Shown here: positions 1-6,044 of the stretch, piece after piece
Layout of the letters: each line of letters opens with the position of its first letter
Numbering within the stretch: position 1 is the stretch's first letter
Assembly (NCBI GenBank): GCA_030653405.1
Contig: JAURZO010000210.1
Coordinates: 1-7,839, forward strand
Reading direction: 5' to 3'
Length of the DNA: 7,839 bases
Origin: Zwartia sp.
Lineage (GTDB): Bacteria; Pseudomonadota; Gammaproteobacteria; Burkholderiales; Burkholderiaceae_B
Position numbers and translations under genes: made by a program
The notes under the pieces: model-generated
Told to the model about the DNA's origin: nothing
The model's input: the letters and a program-made list of their open reading frames with translations, nothing else
The model's database searches: none

Positions 1-1429
1 GCAGAGAAAAATCGGTCAAAGGATGGGTGACTAACCATTTTTTATCGACTTTGCAGATGATCAAGTTGCCGTTTACGCTGACAGATAGTGGCAGTCGCGT
101 GACGTCTTCGCGACGACGACACAGTAGAACGGCCAAGCGTAAACATAAAATAGCCAACCATTGATCACGATTTTTAACCAGTGACTGCGCCTTGCCGATT
201 TTTCCAGTGTGGACCAAGGCCAGCGTACCCAGATGCAACTGATCAACCCGTGAAAATCCGGGCATGTCTGCGTTATTCAAAATATAAGCACTGTGCTTGT
301 GGTATCCGGCCTGCGCGATCGAAAGGCCGACTTCATGCAGGTCAGCTGCCCAGCTCAGCGTGTTCCGGAGTTCGTCTTGTTGAGGACGCTCCGGAAACAG
401 ACTTTGAAAAAGGCTGAGTGCTGTTTTTTTGACGCGGTTGGCCTGACGGGCATCCACGTGATAGCGCTTCATAAAGGCCGCTACAGATTCGTCGCGGCGA
501 TCGTGCGCTTCTTCGCGGCCAGCCAGATCCACCAGCACACCGAGACGCAGCGCGCCATCGCCAGTTTTCATGTGATCGACGCGCATTTCATCAAAAAACG
601 CACTCATGATCGCCAGACCACCGGTTAATACATCGGCGCGATCGTGTTTGATGCCTGGCAAATCGTTGGGGATGACACGTCCAGAGCGGATCAGTTTTGC
701 TTTGAGTCGCTCAATCCCATCACGCGTAATGCCGCCGGTCGTGAGCTTGCCATCGGTCAGGATCGCGAGTAGGGCCTTGGCTGTCCCCGAAGAACCGTAG
801 GCCATGTCCCACCCCATTCTCCGATAGGGTTTTGTAATCACCTCGATTTCGCGACGGGCAGCGAGCTCGGCTTGCTTCATCCCTTGGGCATCGATTTTTC
901 CGTCTGGGAAAAATTTCTGACTAAAACTCACACAACCCATAAAAAGTGACGAAGTCAGGATGGGCTCGTCACCCTTGCCGATAATCACCTCAGTTGAGCC
1001 ACCACCGATGTCGATGACCAGCCTTCGCTCGGGCGAGACCGGCAAGGTATGACTGACACCGGTATAAATCAAGCGGGCCTCTTCGCGACCTGCGATGACC
1101 TCGATGGGAAAACCCAGTGCAGCCTCTGCCAAAGGAAGAAACTCGGATACATTGCGTGCGACCCGAAAGGTATTGGTGGCCACGGCGCGTACCCGGTCTG
1201 GGTGAAAGCTGCGTAGTCGCTCTCCGAAACGTTCCAGCACCTCTACGGCTCGGTCAATCGCCTGACGATTGAGATTGTTGTTTTGGTCCAGACCGGCGGC
1301 TAAGCGCACGGTTTCTTTGAGTCGATCAATCTGATAAATGTGTTTGGCGCCGTTTTGTTCGGCTACCCGCCCGATCGAAAGCCTAAAGCTGTTGGATCCC
1401 AGATCGACTGCTGCGAGCAGGTGTTTCAT
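1..1429 (-). CDS. ppx: Exopolyphosphatase (PPX/GppA family), 3' end cut by window edge
   Basis: The enzyme removes terminal phosphates from polyphosphate chains in the cytoplasm, opposing PPK. Reading the minus strand from the ATG at 1429-1427 gives 476 uninterrupted codons up to the window edge; family members are about 500 residues, so only a short C-terminal piece is missing. The fold is of the actin/Hsp70-like ATPase class. Visible motifs are DLGSNSFRL (residues 9-17, first phosphate loop), GREEARLIYTG (114-124, holding the family's catalytic Glu), DIGGGSTE (140-147, second phosphate loop), GSSGTAKA (212-219) and HDRADVLTGGLAI (262-274). The C-terminal HD-like helical domain shows LHEVGLSI (364-371) and HKHSAYIL (377-384). 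The related GppA (pppGpp phosphatase) is the main alternative, but the long C-terminal half and the ppk neighbour favour PPX. It is divergent from ppk, with 180 bp between the start codons. The ribosome site is weak (GGTAAAA before ATG). Confidence 0.96.
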   Translation of the reverse strand, partial: MKHLLAAVDLGSNSFRLSIGRVAEQNGAKHIYQIDRLKETVRLAAGLDQNNNLNRQAIDRAVEVLERFGERLRSFHPDRVRAVATNTFRVARNVSEFLPLAEAALGFPIEVIAGREEARLIYTGVSHTLPVSPERRLVIDIGGGSTEVIIGKGDEPILTSSLFMGCVSFSQKFFPDGKIDAQGMKQAELAARREIEVITKPYRRMGWDMAYGSSGTAKALLAILTDGKLTTGGITRDGIERLKAKLIRSGRVIPNDLPGIKHDRADVLTGGLAIMSAFFDEMRVDHMKTGDGALRLGVLVDLAGREEAHDRRDESVAAFMKRYHVDARQANRVKKTALSLFQSLFPERPQQDELRNTLSWAADLHEVGLSIAQAGYHKHSAYILNNADMPGFSRVDQLHLGTLALVHTGKIGKAQSLVKNRDQWLAILCLRLAVLLCRRREDVTRLPLSVSVNGNLIICKVDKKWLVTHPLTDFSL

Positions 1430-1456
1430 AAAGTTTTACCAAAACATGATTTCATT

Positions 1457-1462
1457 ATTATA
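1457..1462 (-). promoter_or_regulatory. Putative -10 element of the ppx promoter
   Basis: Read on the minus strand this is a perfect TATAAT. It lies 27 nt upstream of the ppx ATG, giving a predicted leader of about 20 nt. No good -35 hexamer lies at 16-18 bp. Instead the repeat element at 1473-1490 ends exactly 10 bp upstream, which is the spacing expected if an activator replaces the -35 contact. Confidence 0.55.
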
Positions 1463-1472
1463 AAAGGGTATC

Positions 1473-1490
1473 TTGTAAAGCGTTTGTAAC
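1473..1490 (+). promoter_or_regulatory. Candidate PhoB box between ppx and ppk
   Basis: The element reads TTGTAAAGCGTTTGTAAC: two 7-bp repeats (TTGTAAA and TTGTAAC) separated by 4 bp, so TTGTAA recurs with an 11-bp period. This is the layout of the E. coli Pho box (CTGTCAT, 4 bp, CTGTCAT/C), keeping TGT and A in each half. On the plus strand a -10-like TAAGCT begins 10 bp after it. On the minus strand TATAAT begins 10 bp after it. The pstS promoter has a similar element with the same spacing. Binding by PhoB is inferred, and the match to the E. coli consensus is only partial. Confidence 0.5.
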
Positions 1491-1500
1491 GAAACCAATG

Positions 1501-1506
1501 TAAGCT
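1501..1506 (+). promoter_or_regulatory. Putative -10 element of a Pho-type ppk promoter
   Basis: TAAGCT lies 10 bp after the candidate Pho box at 1473-1490 and parallels TAAGAT in the same place before pstS. It is a poor match to TATAAT by itself, so activity would depend on an activator. It would give a ppk leader of about 95 nt. Confidence 0.4.
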
Positions 1507-1530
1507 TTGACAACAAAAATGGCTGATTTT

Positions 1531-1560
1531 TTGGCTGTAAAAGACTCATTTCGTTTTAAT
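1531..1560 (+). promoter_or_regulatory. Possible second, sigma70-type ppk promoter
   Basis: TTGGCT (1531-1536) and TTTAAT (1555-1560) are separated by 18 bp, with 4/6 and 5/6 matches to the -35 and -10 consensus. It would start a leader of about 40 nt. The region is AT-rich, so chance matches are likely. TTGACA at 1507-1512 is a better -35 but has no -10 at a usable distance. Confidence 0.3.
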
Positions 1561-1609
1561 AAAAGTCTCAGATCGCCCAGTTCACCCCTACTTTCCAGGT
1601 TTTGCCTCT

Positions 1610-3682
1610 ATGCCCGCCAGAAAAAAAGCTGAACCTCTGTATTTCAACCGCGAGCTTTCCTTGCTGCAGTTTAATGAGCGGGTCTTGGCCATGGCTGAGC
1701 GACTTGATACCCCAGCTCTTGAGCGTTTGCGCTATGTCTGTATCGTGGGCTCAAATCTGGACGAATTTTTTGAGATCCGCGTCTCGAGCCTAAAAGCCCA
1801 GATCGCGCAAGATCCAAATTCGGTTGGCCCAGACGGGTTCACCCACGAAGAGGCTTTTGAAAAAGTGCAGCAGGCTGTGCATATTTTGGTGCAGCGGCAG
1901 TACAACTTACTCAATGAGCAGGTCTTACCTGCCTTGAAAGCCGAGGGCGTCGTGTTGCATCAGGCTGCAGACTGGAACGCTGCACAAAAAAAATGGGCGC
2001 GTGAAGTCTTTCACCGCGATGTGATGCCCCTGCTCACGCCCATTGGCCTTGATCCCGCACACCCGTTTCCAAGGGTCTACAACAAAAGTCTTAATTTCAT
2101 CGTGCCTTTGTCGGGTGCGGACGCTTTCGGTCGTAAAGCCACCATTGCGATTGTGCAAGCACCAAGGGCGTTGCCTCGTCTGATCAAGGTGCCACCTGCT
2201 GTATCAGGTCACCCGCATGGTTTTATCCTGCTGACAGGATTTTTGCGGGCCTTTGTGGGTGATTTGTTCCCCGGCATGCAAATGGAGGGGTGTTACCAAT
2301 GGCGTGTCACCCGTAACAGCGATTTGTTTGTGGATGAGGAAGAGGTCACCAACTTGCGTCAGGCATTGCAGGGTGAGCTCTCGCAGCGCAACTTTGGCTC
2401 CGCTGTTCGCCTCGAAATTGACCACAATACCCCGCCACACATAGAAGCTTTCCTGCAAAAGGAGTTCTCACTCACGGCTGAGGATACTTATCGTGTCAAC
2501 GGCCCGGCCAACGTTGCACGTCTGATGCAAATCTGTCAGCTGGTCAAGGCGCCTGATTTGCTGTTTCCGGAGTTTAACGGCCGCATCCCAAGCCCCTTTG
2601 ATAATCTGCCCAATCGTTCGGCGGCTATTTTTGAGGCCATTGCAAAAAAAGATCACCTCCTTCATCACCCCTATCAATCTTTTACACCGGTCCTGGATTT
2701 TTTGACGGCCGCTGCAATCGACCCTGATGTCGTCGCGATTAAACAAACGATTTATCGCACGGGCGAAGACTCTCAGCTGATGCATTTGCTGCTTTCCGCT
2801 GCCAAAGCAGGAAAAGAAGTCACCGTCGTGGTGGAGTTGATGGCGCGCTTTGATGAGCAAACCAATATCAACTGGGCGTCCCGCCTTGAAGAAGTTGGTG
2901 CACATGTCGTATACGGAGTGGTAGGCCATAAGACCCACGCCAAGATGGCACTCGTTTTGCGCCGCGAAAAGGGTCGCATCCGGCGTTATGGGCATATGGG
3001 CACGGGCAATTACCACCTGCGCACCGCGAGTCTCTACACAGATTTTGGTTTGTTGACCGCCGATCCCAAGCTCTGTGAGGACATGGATCTGGTTTTCTCC
3101 CAGCTGACAGGGTTAGGCGAGCGTCGCAAGCTCAGGAGCCTTTTGCAGTCACCTTTTACGATGCACAGCACCGTCATCAGCATGATTCGTGCCGAAACTC
3201 GCGCAGCCCGCGCGGGAAAAAAGGCACGCATCTTGGCGAAAATGAACTCATTACTCGAGCCGCTGGTGATTCAGGAACTCTACAAAGCGAGTCAGGCCGG
3301 CGTCAAGATCGATTTGATTATCCGCGGCGTCTGTGCGCTGCGCGCTGCCGTTCCAGGCTTGTCGGACAACATCACTGTACGTTCGATCGTGGGTCGTTTT
3401 CTAGAACATTCGAGGGTGTTTTACTTTTACGATCAGGGTAAAGAATCCGTCTATTTATCCTCAGCTGACTGGATGGATCGCAATTTCTTTCGACGTGTGG
3501 AGATCGCTTTCCCCGTCAATGACCCGGTCTTGAAGAAACGGGTGATTGATGAGGCTTTCACCCTGGCACTGCGCGATAACCAGCGTGCCTGGCTGCAGCA
3601 GCCAGACGGAAATTATGCGTTGATTCGTAACCGTCGAGCCCCTTTTTCCCTGCATGAAACACTCATGGAGCGTCTCGGTTAG
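1610..3682 (+). CDS. ppk: Polyphosphate kinase 1
   Basis: PPK1 reversibly transfers the gamma-phosphate of ATP to a growing polyphosphate chain through a phosphohistidine, usually at the inner membrane face. The 690 residues compare with 688 in E. coli, and the catalytic residues run at a constant offset of +8 from that enzyme. Seen are the N-terminal domain (FNRELSLLQFNERVLAMAE, 12-30; SNLDEF, 48-53), the head domain (about 130-300), the first phospholipase-D-like domain with IYRTGED (381-387, Arg383), ARFDE (412-416, Arg413) and HKTHAKM (440-446, phosphorylated His443), and the second such domain with FLEHSRVF (597-604, His600) and SSADWMDRN (617-625). No ATG, GTG or TTG lies in frame between the stop TAA at 1538-1540 and this ATG, so the start is firm, although the ribosome site is only AGG (1597-1599). 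It is divergent from ppx and 160 bp upstream of pstS, with no obvious terminator between. Confidence 0.98.
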   Translation: MPARKKAEPLYFNRELSLLQFNERVLAMAERLDTPALERLRYVCIVGSNLDEFFEIRVSSLKAQIAQDPNSVGPDGFTHEEAFEKVQQAVHILVQRQYNLLNEQVLPALKAEGVVLHQAADWNAAQKKWAREVFHRDVMPLLTPIGLDPAHPFPRVYNKSLNFIVPLSGADAFGRKATIAIVQAPRALPRLIKVPPAVSGHPHGFILLTGFLRAFVGDLFPGMQMEGCYQWRVTRNSDLFVDEEEVTNLRQALQGELSQRNFGSAVRLEIDHNTPPHIEAFLQKEFSLTAEDTYRVNGPANVARLMQICQLVKAPDLLFPEFNGRIPSPFDNLPNRSAAIFEAIAKKDHLLHHPYQSFTPVLDFLTAAAIDPDVVAIKQTIYRTGEDSQLMHLLLSAAKAGKEVTVVVELMARFDEQTNINWASRLEEVGAHVVYGVVGHKTHAKMALVLRREKGRIRRYGHMGTGNYHLRTASLYTDFGLLTADPKLCEDMDLVFSQLTGLGERRKLRSLLQSPFTMHSTVISMIRAETRAARAGKKARILAKMNSLLEPLVIQELYKASQAGVKIDLIIRGVCALRAAVPGLSDNITVRSIVGRFLEHSRVFYFYDQGKESVYLSSADWMDRNFFRRVEIAFPVNDPVLKKRVIDEAFTLALRDNQRAWLQQPDGNYALIRNRRAPFSLHETLMERLG

Positions 3683-3755
3683 TCGGTATTAGTCGGGTTT
3701 TGTCAGTGTTTTGTGCGTCATTGAGGTCTTAAAACAACATTATAAAAAAATGTGA

Positions 3756-3773
3756 TTGTCACGAGTTCGTAAT
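3756..3773 (+). promoter_or_regulatory. Candidate PhoB box of the pstS promoter
   Basis: TTGTCAC (3756-3762), a 4-bp spacer and TCGTAAT (3767-3773) form two repeats on an 11-bp period. The first half keeps the TGTCA core of the E. coli Pho box and the second half is degenerate. It ends exactly 10 bp before TAAGAT, the distance known for E. coli PhoB promoters such as phoA, where the box takes the place of the -35. Position before pstS is where such a box is expected. The binding protein is inferred. Confidence 0.6.
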
Positions 3774-3783
3774 CTTCCGTCCC

Positions 3784-3789
3784 TAAGAT
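3784..3789 (+). promoter_or_regulatory. Putative -10 element of the pstS promoter
   Basis: TAAGAT matches TATAAT at 4 of 6 positions, including the key first TA and final T. It follows the candidate Pho box by 10 bp. Transcription would begin near 3796, giving a leader of about 47 nt whose first bases could form a small hairpin (TGTAG 3796-3800 with CTACA 3808-3812). Confidence 0.5.
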
Positions 3790-3830
3790 GTGATCTGTAG
3801 CGAAACACTACACACATTGAAAGACACATT

Positions 3831-3835
3831 GAGGA
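3831..3835 (+). promoter_or_regulatory. Ribosome binding site of pstS
   Basis: GAGGA lies 7 nt before the ATG at 3843, followed by an A-rich spacer. It fixes the pstS start. Its first two bases are the end of the second copy of a 9-bp direct repeat (3812-3820 and 3824-3832). Confidence 0.7.
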
Positions 3836-3842
3836 TTAAAAA

Positions 3843-4868
3843 ATGATCAAACGCGTACTGACTTCCTTAACCGCCGGTATCGCTATGAGCGTAGCCGCCG
3901 TGACTGTGCAAGCAGCCGACATCACCGGTGCCGGCGCGACATTCCCTTATCCGATTTTCGCCAAATGGGCAGAAGTCTACAAAAAAGTTGAAAACGTCGG
4001 TTTGAACTATCAGTCGATCGGTTCCTCGGGTGGTTTGCGCCAGATTCGTGCCAAAACGGTGACCTTTGGCGCCTCGGATGCTCCAGTCAAGGGTGAGCAG
4101 CTTGATAAAGACGGGATGGTTCAGTTTCCAGTGATTTTGGGTGGTGTGGTTCCGATCGCCAACCTCGAGGGCTTTGCACAAGCTGAACTCAGACTGACAG
4201 GTACAGTATTAGCCGACATTTATATGGGCACCATCACAAAGTGGAATGACCCCAAGATTGCCGCACTGAATCCAGGTAAAAAACTGCCTGACCAGTCAAT
4301 CACTGTCGTGCACCGCGCAGATGGTTCGGGCACCACCTTTATCTTTACCGACTATCTGAACGAAGTCAGTAAGCCTTGGGCAGACAAGGTTGGCAAGGGT
4401 GCCGCAGTGAAGTGGCCCGCAGGCAGCTCGGTCGGTGGCAAGGGTAACGAAGGTGTTGCGGCGAACGTGACGCGTGTCAAAGGCGCGATCGGTTATGTTG
4501 AGTACGCCTATGCCAAGAAAAACAACATCAAGTATTTGCAGCTGATGAACAAAGATGGTCAATATGTTTCCCCAAGCGAAAAGACCTTTGCTGCGGCAGC
4601 GGCTGGTGCGGACTGGTTTAGCGTGCCTGGTATGGGAATCTCGCTGGTTGAGCAGAAGGGCGCAACAGCCTGGCCCATCACAGGCGCTTCCTTTGTCCTG
4701 ATGTACAAAGAGCCCACTGACAAGCAAGCGTCCAAAGACGTCATCAAGTTCTTTACCTGGGCCTTCAAAGATGGTCAGCAACTGGCACTTGACTTGGACT
4801 ACGTGCCATTGCCAGATGTCCTGACCAAAGCGATTGCTGATAAAGTCTGGTCGCAGATCAAGCACTAA
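3843..4868 (+). CDS. pstS: Periplasmic phosphate-binding protein of the Pst ABC transporter
   Basis: PstS binds inorganic phosphate in the periplasm and delivers it to PstCA. The 341-residue product has a classic Sec signal peptide: positive start MIKR, hydrophobic core (about 5-20) and signal peptidase I site VQA at 22-24, leaving a mature protein beginning ADITGAGATF. Phosphate-contact segments of the family are visible: GAGATF (29-34), GSSGG (60-64), GASDAP (76-81) and RADGSGTTF (158-166). WPAG, GGKGNEGVAA and GAIGYVEYAYA (214-224) are also typical of PstS. No lipobox Cys is present, so it is a soluble periplasmic protein. The start is supported by GAGGA 7 nt upstream. It heads the pstSCAB cluster behind a candidate Pho box, so induction by phosphate starvation is expected. 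The stop TAA is the first of three TAA codons made by a heptamer repeat. Confidence 0.98.
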   Translation: MIKRVLTSLTAGIAMSVAAVTVQAADITGAGATFPYPIFAKWAEVYKKVENVGLNYQSIGSSGGLRQIRAKTVTFGASDAPVKGEQLDKDGMVQFPVILGGVVPIANLEGFAQAELRLTGTVLADIYMGTITKWNDPKIAALNPGKKLPDQSITVVHRADGSGTTFIFTDYLNEVSKPWADKVGKGAAVKWPAGSSVGGKGNEGVAANVTRVKGAIGYVEYAYAKKNNIKYLQLMNKDGQYVSPSEKTFAAAAAGADWFSVPGMGISLVEQKGATAWPITGASFVLMYKEPTDKQASKDVIKFFTWAFKDGQQLALDLDYVPLPDVLTKAIADKVWSQIKH

Positions 4869-4882
4869 GCACTAAGCACTAA
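4862..4882 (+). repeat. Triple GCACTAA tandem repeat at the end of pstS
   Basis: Three perfect head-to-tail copies of the heptamer GCACTAA occupy 4862-4868, 4869-4875 and 4876-4882. The first copy supplies the last codons and stop of pstS. Because 7 is not a multiple of 3, the three TAA triplets (4866, 4873, 4880) fall in all three reading frames. Confidence 0.95.
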
Positions 4883-4926
4883 GTTCTATCCAAGTAGAGA
4901 TGTCGGTCATTAGTCTCAAATCAGTT

Positions 4927-4951
4927 TGTCCAGGCCCGTCGGGTCTGGACA
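4927..4951 (+). promoter_or_regulatory. Stem-loop between pstS and pstC
   Basis: TGTCCAGGCCC pairs with GGGTCTGGACA, an 11-bp stem with one G-U pair and a 3-nt loop. No T-run follows (the next bases are TTCGGTTCTAAGGAG), so it is not a standard intrinsic terminator. Hairpins placed just after a binding-protein gene often protect its mRNA from 3' exonucleases or weaken readthrough, making more binding protein than permease. That role is inferred here. Confidence 0.75.
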
Positions 4952-4960
4952 TTCGGTTCT

Positions 4961-4966
4961 AAGGAG
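4961..4966 (+). promoter_or_regulatory. Ribosome binding site of pstC
   Basis: AAGGAG, a near-complete Shine-Dalgarno sequence, lies 6 nt before the ATG at 4973 and is the strongest in the window. It decides the pstC start over the later in-frame ATGs at 5000, 5015 and 5018. Confidence 0.85.
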
Positions 4967-4972
4967 CAGTAA

Positions 4973-5959
4973 ATGGGTACGCCCCCAACGACGAGTGGCA
5001 TGCTAGATCCCCGCATGATGGCGGTGGTCAGAAAGCAGCGTATTCAGGACTTTTTATTCCACAAAGTCACCATGTTGTTTGCAGTGATGGTCTTGGTCGC
5101 GCTCGCGGCCATTTTGGTGTCGCTGATGATCAGCGCCTGGCCAGCATTTAAAAAATTCGGTATTTCGTTTATTTGGACCGTTGAGTGGGACATCATCAAC
5201 GAGGATTTTGGTGCCGCGATCGCGATCTACGGCACCCTGGTGAGTTCTGTGATTGCATTGTTGATTGCAGTGCCCTTGGCTTTCGGCATCGCCTTGTTTT
5301 TAACGGAGATGTGTCCAGTCTGGTTGCGCCGTCCATTGGGTACGGCCATCGAGCTGCTGGCGGCGGTACCCTCGATTATTTACGGGATGTTTGGCCTGTT
5401 TATTTTTGCGCCGCTTTTTGCCGAGTATGGCCAGCCAGCCTTGCAATCCACGCTGGGTCAAATGCCTTTGATCGGCCCCTTGTTTGGCGGCGCGATGAAC
5501 GGCATTGGCCTCTTGGCTGCTGGCATCATCCTGGCTTTCATGGTGTTGCCGTTTATCGCAGCAGTGATGCGTGACGTATTCGAAATCGTCCCGCCAATTT
5601 TGCGCGAATCCGCCTACGGTCTGGGTTGTACGACCTGGGAGGTTGTGCGTTACATCGTGTTGCCTTACACACAAAAAGGTGTCATTGGCGGCATCATGCT
5701 TGGTCTAGGGCGCGCTCTGGGCGAGACGATGGCTGTGACCTTTGTGATCGGCAACTCACAGCGTATCAGCGAGTCTTTGTTTGCCCCCGGTACGTCGATT
5801 GCCTCGACGCTTGCCAATGAGTTCGGCGAGGCCGATGACTTTCATCTGTCCACGTTATTCGCCCTTGGTTTTCTCTTATTCGTCATCACGTTTGTGGTGT
5901 TGGCAATCGCCAAAATCCTGATTTTGCGTACTGAAAAAGCGCAGGGAGTTAAAACGTGA
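4973..5959 (+). CDS. pstC: Phosphate ABC transporter permease PstC
   Basis: PstC pairs with PstA to form the inner-membrane channel for phosphate. The 328 residues start with a polar cytoplasmic tail (1-28) followed by about six hydrophobic segments near 31-54, 84-112, 123-149, 177-199, 236-260 and 295-318. The permease coupling loop (EAA-type motif) is RESAYGLGCTTWEVVRYIVLP (211-231), with the conserved Gly218; it docks on PstB. ELLAAVPSIIYGMFGLF (127-143) and GLGRALGETMAVTFVIGN (244-261) are characteristic of PstC, including the RALGETMA stretch. The start is fixed by AAGGAG 6 nt upstream. It is separated from pstS by 104 nt holding a hairpin, and from pstA by 85 nt. No truncation or missing motif is seen. 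Confidence 0.97.
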   Translation: MGTPPTTSGMLDPRMMAVVRKQRIQDFLFHKVTMLFAVMVLVALAAILVSLMISAWPAFKKFGISFIWTVEWDIINEDFGAAIAIYGTLVSSVIALLIAVPLAFGIALFLTEMCPVWLRRPLGTAIELLAAVPSIIYGMFGLFIFAPLFAEYGQPALQSTLGQMPLIGPLFGGAMNGIGLLAAGIILAFMVLPFIAAVMRDVFEIVPPILRESAYGLGCTTWEVVRYIVLPYTQKGVIGGIMLGLGRALGETMAVTFVIGNSQRISESLFAPGTSIASTLANEFGEADDFHLSTLFALGFLLFVITFVVLAIAKILILRTEKAQGVKT

Positions 5960-6044
5960 AGCACTGTATGTTTGTTTTCAGCGTGTCACAAAATAGCGCG
6001 CAACTCAATCACGTGCCACAGAAAAAGTTGTCGATGAGAACTCT

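Noticed and set aside
181..800. Open frames on the plus strand at 181-417, 293-628 and 606-800
   Set aside because: They lie antisense to ppx, whose minus-strand reading is continuous and carries all family motifs. Their products show no recognisable domain.
1507..1512. Perfect TTGACA as a -35 element for ppk
   Set aside because: At 16-18 bp downstream there is only T-rich sequence without a -10 (around TTTGGC). The nearest -10-like hexamer, TGTAAA, is 23 bp away.
1602..1793. A frame starting with TTG at 1602 just before the ppk start
   Set aside because: It overlaps ppk out of frame, has no ribosome site and ends inside the conserved PPK N-terminal domain.
2468..3016. A 182-codon minus-strand frame inside ppk
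   Set aside because: It is fully antisense to the catalytic core of ppk, has no convincing ribosome site and resembles no family I know. It is best explained as a shadow of the coding strand.
3736..3754. ACATT / AATGT around an A-run as a ppk terminator
   Set aside because: The stem is only 5 AT-rich pairs and is followed by GATTGTCACG, with no T-tract. It would not terminate transcription.
4296..4865. A 189-codon minus-strand frame inside pstS
   Set aside because: It is fully antisense to pstS, with no recognisable domain and no visible promoter. It is a codon-use shadow of a conserved gene.
4862..4882. Tandem GCACTAA as a CRISPR-like or iteron array
   Set aside because: The units are only 7 bp with no spacers, overlap a coding end and have no rep or cas gene nearby.
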